From the NCBI GenBank assembly GCA_017882375.1, contig JADGPP010000029.1, positions 1-39,786 on the forward strand: 39,786 bases of DNA, given 5' to 3'. This DNA is from Solirubrobacteraceae bacterium (GTDB lineage: Bacteria > Actinomycetota > Thermoleophilia > Solirubrobacterales > Solirubrobacteraceae). The notes beneath the pieces are model-generated. The model saw only the letters and a list, made by a program, of their open reading frames with translations, was not told where the DNA came from and searched no databases. A program made the position numbers and the translations under genes. Positions 8,037 through 15,263 of this stretch are shown in pieces; within the stretch, counting starts at the first letter, position 1, and each line of letters starts with the position of its first letter.

Positions 8037-9209
8037 GTGAGCGAGGGGGCGAGCCCGCGCGACGGACGGTCGGTACTCGTCCTGGGTGACGCGGAGGGGC
8101 TCGCGGCGGCGCTCGTGCTGCGGCTTCAGCAGCGGGGCGTGCGCGTGGAGGTGGCGAGCGCGCTGAGCGACAGCGAGACGTCGGCGATCCTCGCGCAAGG
8201 CTGGTGGAGCGCGGTGTGCGTGGTCACGCGCGACGACGTGCTGGCGCTGCGGCTGACGCTGCTGAGCGCCCATCTGAGACCCGACCTGCCGCTGTGGGTG
8301 ACGATGTTCGACAGGACGATCACGCGCGAGCTGCGCCACGTGGCTCCGGCCGTGCACGTGCTCTCGCCCTCAGAGCTCGTCGCCAGCGACCTGGCCGAGC
8401 AGTGCGTCGCGGCCACCGGCAAAGACCGGGCGGGCGGGCGCGGGCGCAACGGGATACGCCTGGTCGACGGTGCCTTGCGCCTGCTCGTTCGTGCCGGCAT
8501 CGGCTTGCTGCTGGCGCTGGTATTCGAGGGAGCGATCACGATGATCGCGCTGCACGAGGGCGTGATCGATGCGCTGTACTTCAGCACGCGCTCGGTGGCC
8601 ACCGTCGCGGGGACGCCCGGCGCTGCCTCGGCCTCGGCCTGGTTCAAGGTGCTCTCTGCGCTGGACACGCTGGCCGCGCTGCTGCTCGTGGCCGTGTTCA
8701 CGGCGGCGCTGGTACGCCGGCTGAGCCGGCCGCGGCTGACGACGCTGCTCGGGCGCCGCGCTGCGCCGGCCCGCGGCCACGTGCTGCTGATCGGCTTCGG
8801 GCAGGTCGGCTTCCGCCTCGCGCAGGAGCTGCGCCGGCGCGGCATCGCCGTGCTGGGCGTGGAGCGATACCCCGACGCGCCGTGCGTGCGCCTGGCGCGG
8901 GCCGCCGGTATCCCGGTGGCGATCGGACGCGGCGATGACCGCGAGACGCTCGAGCGTCTCGGCATCCGCCGCTGCGCGGCCGTTGCGGCCGTGACCTCCA
9001 CCGATCTGGTCAACGTCGCGGTGGGGCTGGCGGCGAGCGACCTCGCGCCGGGCACGCCGCTCGTCCTGCGCCTGGGCGACGGCGAGGTCGCCGCGGAGAC
9101 GGACTCGCTGCTGCATCTCGGCTGGATCTGCGACGCGCACAAGATCGCCGCCGAGACGCTCGTACATGGGCTTAGCAGCGCGCCGGCTCCGCCCGTGGGC
9201 CTGGGATGA
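8037..9209 (+). CDS. RCK / TrkA-N membrane protein: Rossmann - pore-like 2TM - Rossmann, degenerate K+ filter
   Basis: 390 residues from GTG 8037, 9 nt after valS. Residues 12-120 look like an N-terminal Rossmann/RCK-like domain (VLVLGDAEG). Residues 147-173 form a membrane helix, 176-188 resemble a pore helix (DALYFSTRSVATV) and 204-226 a second membrane helix. Residues 247-380 form a clear TrkA-N/RCK domain (LLIGFGQVGFR, acidic E276 ending strand 2). Order and spacing match two-helix K+ channels with RCK domains. Where TVGYGD should be, the sequence reads TVAGTP (189-194), so K+ selectivity is probably lost. It could be a ligand-sensing membrane protein rather than a channel. Confidence 0.8.
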   Translation: MSEGASPRDGRSVLVLGDAEGLAAALVLRLQQRGVRVEVASALSDSETSAILAQGWWSAVCVVTRDDVLALRLTLLSAHLRPDLPLWVTMFDRTITRELRHVAPAVHVLSPSELVASDLAEQCVAATGKDRAGGRGRNGIRLVDGALRLLVRAGIGLLLALVFEGAITMIALHEGVIDALYFSTRSVATVAGTPGAASASAWFKVLSALDTLAALLLVAVFTAALVRRLSRPRLTTLLGRRAAPARGHVLLIGFGQVGFRLAQELRRRGIAVLGVERYPDAPCVRLARAAGIPVAIGRGDDRETLERLGIRRCAAVAAVTSTDLVNVAVGLAASDLAPGTPLVLRLGDGEVAAETDSLLHLGWICDAHKIAAETLVHGLSSAPAPPVGLG

Positions 9210-9218
9210 TCGGCAGAG

Positions 9219-9641
9219 ATGAACCTTCACAAGCACCGCCTCATCGCGAGCTGCCTGCTCGCCGCCGCGGTCACGCTCGCGGCACTTGCCATCTCGGCCT
9301 CGGCGGCCGCGCCGCTGAAGATCACCAACTGCAACAAGACGGCGAGCCGGCCGAGACTGCTGACGCTGACGTGCGGCGACGGCAACACGGTGCTCAAAGG
9401 GCTGAGCTGGTCGAGCTTCGGTGGTGCGACGGCGCAGGCGAAAGGCACATTCGTGACGAACACGTGCAAACCGAACTGCGCGCAAGGCAAGGACGTCAGC
9501 TACCCGGTGAGCGTGAAGGCGAGCGCGTCGAAGAAATGCAAAGGCGGCGTGAGGGTCTATGAAAAGGTCGCGCTGACGTTCACCGCCCGCAAGCCCGGAT
9601 CGTCGATACCGAGGAACTGGAAGCTCGGCTGCCCGATCTGA
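9219..9641 (+). CDS. Small secreted Cys-containing protein
   Basis: 140 residues. It has a Sec-type signal peptide (MNLHKHR, hydrophobic 9-28, likely AxA-type cleavage near residue 30). The mature part is small, basic and Ser/Thr/Lys-rich, with about six Cys in CNK, TCGD, TCKPNC, KCKG and a near-terminal GCPI, suggesting three disulfides. I recognise no family. There is no lipobox, so it is probably released or wall-associated. It starts 9 nt after the RCK gene and is followed by a strong hairpin, so it may be co-transcribed with the gene upstream. Confidence 0.65.
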   Translation: MNLHKHRLIASCLLAAAVTLAALAISASAAAPLKITNCNKTASRPRLLTLTCGDGNTVLKGLSWSSFGGATAQAKGTFVTNTCKPNCAQGKDVSYPVSVKASASKKCKGGVRVYEKVALTFTARKPGSSIPRNWKLGCPI

Positions 9642-9649
9642 GGTCGCTC

Positions 9650-9673
9650 GTCCGCCCCGCGCCGGGCGGACGC
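9650..9673 (+). terminator. Strong hairpin after the secreted-protein gene
   Basis: CGTCCGCCC-CGCGCC-GGGCGGACG, perfect 9-bp stem with a 6-nt loop, 8 nt after the stop; no T-run. It separates this gene from aspS. Confidence 0.6.
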
Positions 9674-9727
9674 GGACTCCCGTCGCGCGCTTGTCGGGCG
9701 CGGGCCGTGAAGTCGTGCGCGCTTGGA

Positions 9728-9733
9728 TAGGGT
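9728..9733 (+). promoter_or_regulatory. -10 element TAGGGT of aspS
   Basis: TANNNT 7 nt before GTG 9741. It decides between GTG 9741 and an upstream in-frame TTG at 9723, which would lie before the -10. Confidence 0.6.
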
Positions 9734-9740
9734 CCTGCCG

Positions 9741-11048
9741 GTGAAACGCACGCTGATAGCCGAGCTTCCGGGGCTCATCTCCGAGCGCGTGAGGCTGCGT
9801 GGCTGGGTCAACGCCCTGCGCGACCAGAAGCGCGTGCAGTTCATCGTGCTGCGCGACGAAACGGGCCTCGCGCAGGTCGTGCTGGCAAAGGGCGACCCGC
9901 CGAGCGAGCTCAACGAGCGCCTGTCGGCCTTGACGGTGGAGTCGGCGGTGACGATCGTCGGCACGGTCGCGGCCGACGAGCGGGTAAACCTCGGCGGGCT
10001 GGAGCTGAAGCTGGAGGAGCTGGAGGTCGACTCGCTGGCCGAGCCCGAGGTGCCGATCGCGGCGGACTCGGCGCTGGACAAGCGCATCGACTGGCGCTAC
10101 CTCGACCTGCGCCGTCCCGACCGCAAGCTGATCTTCGAGGTGCAGACGACGGCCGAGCAGGCGATGCGCGAGTTCTGGCGCAAAGAGCAGTTCATCGAGA
10201 TCCACACGCCGAAGCTGATGGGCTCGGCGAGCGAGTCCGGCGCCGAGCTGTTCAAGGCCGAGTACTTCGATCGCACGGCGTATCTGGCGCAGTCGCCGCA
10301 GTTCTACAAGCAGATGGCGATGGCTGCGGGCTTTGGCAAGGTGTTCGAGGTCGGCCCGGTGTTCCGCGCCAACCCGTCGTTCACGTCGCGTCACGACACC
10401 GAGTTCACCAGCGTGGACGTGGAGATCTCGTGGGTCGACTCACACGAGGACGTGATGTCCTTCGAGGAGCGCTGGCTGGCGCACGTGCTGACGACGGTCA
10501 AGGAGGCGCACGGCGAGCAGATCGCGCAGAGCTTCGACACGGCGCTCGTCGTGCCGGAGCTTCCCTTCCCGCGGATCACGCTGGAGGACGCCAAGGAGCT
10601 GCTGCGCGAGGCCGGCCACGACGCGCCGCCCGCCGGACACGACCTGGACCCGCCGAGCGAGCGGGCGCTGTCGGCGATCGTCTCCGAGCGCCACGGCAAC
10701 GAGTTCGCCTTCGTCACCGACTACCCGACGTCGGTGCGGCCCTTCTACCACATGCGCTACGAGGACCGGCCGACGGTCACCAAGAGCTTTGACCTGCTGT
10801 GGCGCGGCATCGAGCTGACGACCGGCGCCCAGCGCGAGCACCGCTACGACAAGCTGCTCGCACAGGCCGACGAGAAGAAGGTCGACGTCGGCCCGATCCA
10901 GTACTACCTGGACTTCTTCCGCTTCGGCGCGCCCCCGCACGGCGGCTTCGGCTTCGGGCTGACGCGCCTGCTGATGCAGATGCTCGGACAGGAGAACGTG
11001 CGCGAGGTGACGTTCCTCTATCGCGGACCGCATCGTTTGGAGCCGTAG
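9741..11048 (+). CDS. aspS: Aspartyl-tRNA synthetase, archaeal (short) type
   Basis: 435 residues. An N-terminal OB-fold anticodon domain (about 5-105) is followed by a class IIb catalytic core: motif 1 region with SASESGAELF, motif 2 FEVGPVFRAN and motif 3 GGFGFGLTRLLM. Its length and the YLAQSPQFYKQ block fit archaeal-type AspRS; the GAD insertion of the usual 590-residue bacterial AspRS is absent. It is not AsnRS, because the GAELF...QSPQ signature is AspRS-like. Some archaeal-type enzymes in bacteria also charge tRNA-Asn for the GatCAB pathway; the sequence alone does not settle this. GTG start from the leaderless promoter. Confidence 0.92.
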   Translation: MKRTLIAELPGLISERVRLRGWVNALRDQKRVQFIVLRDETGLAQVVLAKGDPPSELNERLSALTVESAVTIVGTVAADERVNLGGLELKLEELEVDSLAEPEVPIAADSALDKRIDWRYLDLRRPDRKLIFEVQTTAEQAMREFWRKEQFIEIHTPKLMGSASESGAELFKAEYFDRTAYLAQSPQFYKQMAMAAGFGKVFEVGPVFRANPSFTSRHDTEFTSVDVEISWVDSHEDVMSFEERWLAHVLTTVKEAHGEQIAQSFDTALVVPELPFPRITLEDAKELLREAGHDAPPAGHDLDPPSERALSAIVSERHGNEFAFVTDYPTSVRPFYHMRYEDRPTVTKSFDLLWRGIELTTGAQREHRYDKLLAQADEKKVDVGPIQYYLDFFRFGAPPHGGFGFGLTRLLMQMLGQENVREVTFLYRGPHRLEP

Positions 11049-11059
11049 GTAGGTCGGGC

Positions 11060-11065
11060 TAGTCT
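11060..11065 (+). promoter_or_regulatory. -10 element TAGTCT of the MmcQ/YjbR gene
   Basis: TANNNT 5 nt before ATG 11071; leaderless geometry. Confidence 0.55.
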
Positions 11066-11070
11066 GGCGT

Positions 11071-11454
11071 ATGGCCAGCTGGGAGGACGTCGCGCGCATC
11101 GCACTGGCGCTGCCTGAGACGAGCGAGCGGGTCTCGCGCGAGAAACGTCAGTGGCGCGTCAAGGACAAGCTGTTCGTGTGGGAGCGTCCGCTGCGCGCAA
11201 AGGAAATCGAGGAGCTGGGAAGCGGGGCGCCGGACGGGCCGGTCCTGGGCGCGCGCGTCGAGCATCTCGTGGCGAAGGAGGCCCTGCTGGCCGACGATCC
11301 AAGCGTGTACTTCACCACCTCGCACTTCAAGGGCTACGCGGCGATCCTCGTGCGGCTCGATCGCATCTCGGTCGAGGATCTCCACGAGGTGGTCACCGAA
11401 ACTTGGCTGGCGCGGGCGCCGAAGCGGTTGGGGGACGCGTATCTGGACGAGTAA
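11071..11454 (+). CDS. MmcQ/YjbR family protein
   Basis: 127 residues, a single compact domain. It has an N-terminal helix (WEDVARIALALPETSE), a KRQWRVKDKLFVWERPL beta stretch, then VYFTTSHFKGYAAILVRLD and a C-terminal helix with TETWLARAPKRL. These are the landmarks of the MmcQ/YjbR (DUF419) family, with its CyaY-like double-wing fold. The family is often called DNA-binding, but its biological role is unknown. No partner gene is evident: aspS upstream is separated by a promoter, and the next gene converges. Confidence 0.85.
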   Translation: MASWEDVARIALALPETSERVSREKRQWRVKDKLFVWERPLRAKEIEELGSGAPDGPVLGARVEHLVAKEALLADDPSVYFTTSHFKGYAAILVRLDRISVEDLHEVVTETWLARAPKRLGDAYLDE

Positions 11455-11552
11455 CCCTGAGCGATCGCAAGGCTCACTGCCTGTGTGGAAACCGCGGCCG
11501 CCAGTCGCGATTGCACTACCGTCGGAGGGCTGTTCTCAGGCCGCGCGCGAGG

Positions 11553-11822
11553 CTAGCGGCGCTTGGACTTGCGAAGCGTCGAGCCTGAGCCAGCACGCTT
11601 CGTGGCCTTGACCGTTCGACCGGTGATCTTGCGAGTGTCCATCACCTTGCCCATCTCGTTCATCACCTGGACATGGCCCCCGCCCTCACTTTGCACGAGG
11701 TGACTTGCGCGGGCTACGGCCTTTTGCTTGCTTGGCGCCCGGATCGCAGAACGACGGTGCCCCTCCTTGAGGACATCCCAGCTACCAGAGGCGTTCTGCT
11801 TGACATATCGCTTGGCAGTCAT
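11553..11822 (-). CDS. DUF2188 domain protein
   Basis: 89 residues, small and basic. The N-terminal half (KRYVKQNASGSWDVLKEGH, then KQKAVARASHLVQSEGGGHV) has the DUF2188 layout: a WDV strand, a helix, and a GHVQVMNEMGKVMDT strand pair. The C-terminal tail is Lys/Arg-rich (TVKATKRAG...SKRR) and may bind nucleic acid. It has one of the best ribosome sites in the window, AAAGGAGGA at 11836-11828, 5 nt before ATG. DUF2188 genes are common in accessory DNA and of unknown function; this one lies in a lower-GC patch beside the broken DUF4917 gene. Confidence 0.8.
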   Translation of the reverse strand: MTAKRYVKQNASGSWDVLKEGHRRSAIRAPSKQKAVARASHLVQSEGGGHVQVMNEMGKVMDTRKITGRTVKATKRAGSGSTLRKSKRR

Positions 11823-11827
11823 GCTCG

Positions 11828-11836
11828 TCCTCCTTT
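11828..11836 (-). promoter_or_regulatory. Strong ribosome-binding site of the DUF2188 gene
   Basis: AAAGGAGGA, nearly full anti-16S complementarity, 5 nt before ATG 11822. It stands out because most transcription units here look leaderless. Confidence 0.8.
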
Positions 11837-11903
11837 CCTCGAACTCGGTCCAACGACAATACGCATCTCTCCGGATACAAATCTAGCGCTGCTTCGTCCC
11901 GGC

Positions 11904-12908
11904 TCAAGGCTCGCAGCAGAGCTCCGGCGCACCGAGCGGATGCGTCCCGGCATCGAAAAAGTACAGATCCTCGGCGTCGACGCGGCCGTAGATGTCGTTT
12001 TGGCGGGGGGCCAACTCGCGCTTGGACCCGGGCAGCATCGAGATTGCGACGGCTCGTCCGGAGCCCTCGTTCAGGGCATCGATCAGATGCTGGTCGTTGT
12101 CTCCCAGGCGGCTGCCGAAAACGACCGCCGGAAGCTCGATCGTCCTCAAGCGCTCGAGAGCATGTGAGAGGTACTCGTTGCCTTCGATTGCCCTGAGCTT
12201 GTCGTGCGCAGACCCCTCCGTAACCAGCAAGGGTCGCGCCTGCGGGTCGCCTGCTATGGCGTCGCCGAACTGGTCGAGAATCGTCTGCAGGTCGCCGCTC
12301 TTTAGCTTCCAGGTCGCACCGGAGCCGCCGACGACTAGATGGAGGGCTCCGTGCAGGAAGTGCACCGGGATCTCGCCCTCGTAGACGTCCTCGCGCTCGG
12401 GGTCGAACTCGAGCCGTCCGCCATGCTTGAAGCCATCTACGAAGGGCTTCCAAACGCCCCGATGACCCATTGCCCAATAGACGATGAGGTCGTACGAAGT
12501 CGTAAAGATCCACTCATATCGCGCCAGCTCATCGTGAATCGCTTGGAGGGTGGTGCCCGGGATGCGGCTTCTACTCACGTGGACCTCGCGAATCGCATGC
12601 CCGAGCGCACGCTGGATGCTTCTGTAGCGCTCGTAGATTCGGGAGGCGTCGAGCCCCAATGCCTCGTTCACGCGGAGGGCCGTGTTTAGATCCGCGAGGA
12701 CGTTCTCAAAGTTCGGCGTCTCATCGAACAGAGCGAGGTCGTCGGCCGTGAGGCTTCCATCTTAAGCGTGATCGAATAGCGACCCGTATGCGAACTGCGG
12801 CCAAACGTTGACGCTTAGCCCGTTGCCGAGCAGCAGCACAGAGCCGTTGAACGACTCTCTTATCTCCTCCCACCGACGCAGAGTTCCATCGGGCGGGGAG
12901 CTTGACAT
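11904..12908 (-). pseudogene. DUF4917 family gene interrupted by an in-frame TAA
   Basis: One continuous frame of 335 codons from ATG 12908 (MSSSPPDGT...) to the stop at 11904, broken only by TAA at 12764-12762 (codon 49). Both sides match DUF4917: N-terminal VLLLGNGLSVNVWPQF and YGSLFDHA, then after the stop FENVLADLNTALRV, the Y-W-rich middle (SYDLIVYWAMG), and VHFLHGALHLV. The LLLGNGxS loop resembles the SIR2-like GAGxS nucleotide loop. A GTG at 12671 downstream of the stop could make a 255-residue fragment without that loop. Codons are less GC-biased than neighbours, suggesting acquired DNA. Either a true nonsense mutation or a sequencing error. Confidence 0.75.
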
Positions 12909-13029
12909 TCCATACTTCGTAACACATGGCTTGGTCGGAACTCTGCCCCTCCGAGCCTTTGGAGCGGTTTTTGTCCCCGCCGCGTATATACCATCGCTAT
13001 CGCTCGGAGCGAAAGGCAGGTCACCACGC

Positions 13030-13046
13030 CGCCGGCTCAGCCGGCG
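13030..13046. terminator. Perfect palindrome at the end of the LLM gene
   Basis: CGCCGGCT-C-AGCCGGCG; as RNA a 7-bp stem with a 3-nt loop. It contains the LLM stop codon and could serve as a hairpin for the leftward gene. No T-run. Confidence 0.35.
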
Positions 13047-14059
13047 AAGGCTGAGGCCAACAGCTCATAAGACCGCCGCCGCGCCTGGTGGTCGTAGAGG
13101 ATGTTGACGGCGATCACCTCGTCGGCTCCGTATTTCACGGCGACGTCCTGAAGCTCGGCGCGAACGGCGTCGGGCGTGCCGACGACGGCGCGTCGCTGAC
13201 CTCGCGACTGCCCGGGCCCAGGCGTCGGCTTGTCGTTGGCGAGGAACTCGAGCGCCTTCTCGGGCGGCGGGACGGCGATCAGCTCTCCGCGGCGCAGCAG
13301 CGTGAAGGTCATGCGCCCGCTGGCGGCGAGCCGCTGCGCCTGCTCGTCGCTGTCGGCGCAGATCACCCACACAGCGACGGCGGTACGCGGCTTCGCCTCG
13401 GCAGGGTGTTCGTGTTCGGCGAAGCGTTCGCGATACAGCGATGCGATCTCGGCGCCGGCGGCGTTGATGAAGTCGGCGAAGGCGTAGGGCATGGCAAGCT
13501 CGGCGGCCCAGATGGCGCTCTGCTGCGAGGAGCCGAGCAGCCAGCGCTCGGGCAGCTCGGGTCGTCCGGGCAAGGTCTTCGCCAGGCGGGCGAACGGGTG
13601 GTCGTCGGGCATGCGGTCGTCGAGGTAGGCGAGCAGCTCGGCGAGCTGCTCGGGGAAGTCGTCGGGCGCGGCCTGGCGGCGGTCGCGCTGCAGGGCGAAG
13701 GTGGTCATCGGGTCGGTGCCGGCGGCGCGCCCGAGCGCGAGGTCGATGCGCCCGGGAAACAGGCCGGAGAGCAGGCTGAAGGTCTCGGCGACCTTGAAGG
13801 GGCTGTAGTGGGGGAGCATCACACCGCCGCTGCCGACGCGGATGCGCGAGGTCGCCGCGGCGATCGGTCCGATCAGCGCCTCGGGGCTGGGCCCGGCGAG
13901 CATCGGGCCGCCGTGGTGCTCGGCGACCCAGTAGCGGTGATAGCCGAGCTCGTCGCACAGGCGCGCGAGGTCGATCGTGTTGAGCAGCGCCTGTGAGCCG
14001 GTCGAGCCCTCGGCGACGGGCGACTGGTCGAGCACGGATAGCTGAAAGGGTGGGGACAT
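13037..14059 (-). CDS. LLM-class flavin-dependent oxidoreductase (bacterial luciferase-like)
   Basis: 340 residues from ATG 14059, the start where family similarity begins (PPFQLSVLDQSPVAEG). A single TIM-barrel luciferase-like domain: ELGYHRYWVAEHHG (active-site His region), RIRVGSGGVMLPHYSP, GRIDLALGRAAGTD, and a C-terminal GTPDAVRAELQ and GADEVIAVNILYDH. This is the group-1 (MsnO8-like) subfamily, FMN- or F420-dependent monooxygenases/reductases whose substrates are mostly unknown. It is monocistronic, divergent from the yhaM-like gene with 79 bp between starts. AAGGGCGG upstream may be its ribosome site. Confidence 0.88.
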   Translation of the reverse strand: MSPPFQLSVLDQSPVAEGSTGSQALLNTIDLARLCDELGYHRYWVAEHHGGPMLAGPSPEALIGPIAAATSRIRVGSGGVMLPHYSPFKVAETFSLLSGLFPGRIDLALGRAAGTDPMTTFALQRDRRQAAPDDFPEQLAELLAYLDDRMPDDHPFARLAKTLPGRPELPERWLLGSSQQSAIWAAELAMPYAFADFINAAGAEIASLYRERFAEHEHPAEAKPRTAVAVWVICADSDEQAQRLAASGRMTFTLLRRGELIAVPPPEKALEFLANDKPTPGPGQSRGQRRAVVGTPDAVRAELQDVAVKYGADEVIAVNILYDHQARRRSYELLASAFAG

Positions 14060-14126
14060 GGGCCGCGCCGCCCTTCTAGCAGACGCGGACGTGCGGCCGG
14101 CTGCGCGTCCCGTCCGCACTCCCATC

Positions 14127-14132
14127 TACCTT
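14127..14132 (+). promoter_or_regulatory. -10 element TACCTT of the YhaM-like gene
   Basis: TANNNT 6 nt before ATG 14139; it supports this start over the longer frame beginning at 14058. Confidence 0.55.
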
Positions 14133-14138
14133 CAGGAC

Positions 14139-15188
14139 ATGCTCGTCAACGAGCTCATCGACGGCGTGGAGATCGACCAGGTTCTGCTGGTGCGCGAGGC
14201 CGAGCGCCGCCAGCGCCGAGACGGGGGCGATTACCTGCGCCTGCAGCTGGGCGACCGCACCGGAGCCCTGGCGTGCATGGTCTGGGAGGAGCTCGGCGAG
14301 GTCGAGGAGCTGGCGTGCGCCGGATCGCCGGTGCGGGTGCGCGGCCGCTACACCGTCCACCCGCGCTTCGGCCCGCAGATCAATCTGCGTGGTCTGGAGC
14401 CGGCCGAGCCGGGAACTTTTTCTCTTGATGATTTGCTCGATGGCCCGGTGCGTGGCGTCGAGCAGATGGAGCGGGAGATCCGTGAGCTGATCGCGACGAT
14501 CCAGGAGCCTCACCTGGGGCTGCTGCTGGAGCGGGTGTTCGGCGAGGACTCCGAGCTTTGGCAGGTCTATCGCGAGGCGCCGGCGGCGAAGTACTACCAC
14601 CAGGCCTACCGCCACGGCCTGCTGGAGCACTGCCTTGGCGTTGCGCAGGCCGTCTCGGCGATCAGCGCGACGTTCCCGGGCATCGACCGCGACGTCGCGG
14701 TGACGGGCGCGCTGCTGCACGACATCGGCAAGCTCGAGGCGTACACCGACGACCCGCAGAACATCGACCTGACCGACGCGGGGCGCCTGCAGGGCGAGAT
14801 CCCGCTCGGCTACTACCGCATCCGCCGCGCGATCGAGGACATCGAGGGCTTTCCGCCGGAGCTGGCGCAGGCGGTCGTGCACATCATCCTCTCCCACCAC
14901 GGCACGCTCGAGCACGGCAGCCCGGTGGTGCCGTGCACGCGCGAGGCGACGCTGGTGCACATGATCGACAACCTCGGCGGGCGCCTGGGCAGCTTTGACC
15001 GCCTGGAGAAGGAGCTGGCGCCGGGCCGGCGCTGGTCGAGCTTCGACCGCGCGATCGACGGCGCGGCGTTCTTCGCCGAGCGCGGCGAGATCGAGCGCTC
15101 GGCGGCCGAGGACGCGGTCGAGGACGCAGAAGCCGAGGCCGGCGGGCAGATCGCCCTGCCGACGCCGCCCGCGCGCGAAGCGGCCTGA
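14139..15188 (+). CDS. YhaM-like 3'-5' exoribonuclease: OB-fold plus HD domain
   Basis: 349 residues. An N-terminal OB-fold (about 1-95: YLRLQLGDRTGALACMVWEE, VRVRGRY) is followed by an HD phosphohydrolase domain (about 155-300) with H159/H164 (YRHGLLEHCLGVA), the H194-D195 pair (LLHDIGK), H253-H254 (LSHHG) and D277 (HMIDNLGG). This OB+HD order defines the YhaM/Cbf1 family, Mn-dependent 3'-5' exonucleases of RNA and single-stranded DNA. The C-terminal 30 residues are Glu/Ala-rich and probably disordered. The start is set by a -10 element 6 nt upstream. Next gene, 75 bp on, is the PafBC-like regulator with its own promoter. Confidence 0.88.
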   Translation: MLVNELIDGVEIDQVLLVREAERRQRRDGGDYLRLQLGDRTGALACMVWEELGEVEELACAGSPVRVRGRYTVHPRFGPQINLRGLEPAEPGTFSLDDLLDGPVRGVEQMEREIRELIATIQEPHLGLLLERVFGEDSELWQVYREAPAAKYYHQAYRHGLLEHCLGVAQAVSAISATFPGIDRDVAVTGALLHDIGKLEAYTDDPQNIDLTDAGRLQGEIPLGYYRIRRAIEDIEGFPPELAQAVVHIILSHHGTLEHGSPVVPCTREATLVHMIDNLGGRLGSFDRLEKELAPGRRWSSFDRAIDGAAFFAERGEIERSAAEDAVEDAEAEAGGQIALPTPPAREAA

Positions 15189-15248
15189 AAACCCGCAAAT
15201 AGCGGCTCGGCTGGTCGCTCGTGCGGCAACCGTCTCGCCGCCGGGTTC

Positions 15249-15254
15249 TAAGGT
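15249..15254 (+). promoter_or_regulatory. -10 element TAAGGT of the PafBC gene
   Basis: TANNNT 9 nt before ATG 15264, giving a leader of only about 2-3 nt. Confidence 0.5.
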
Positions 15255-15263
15255 GTCTCGTTC

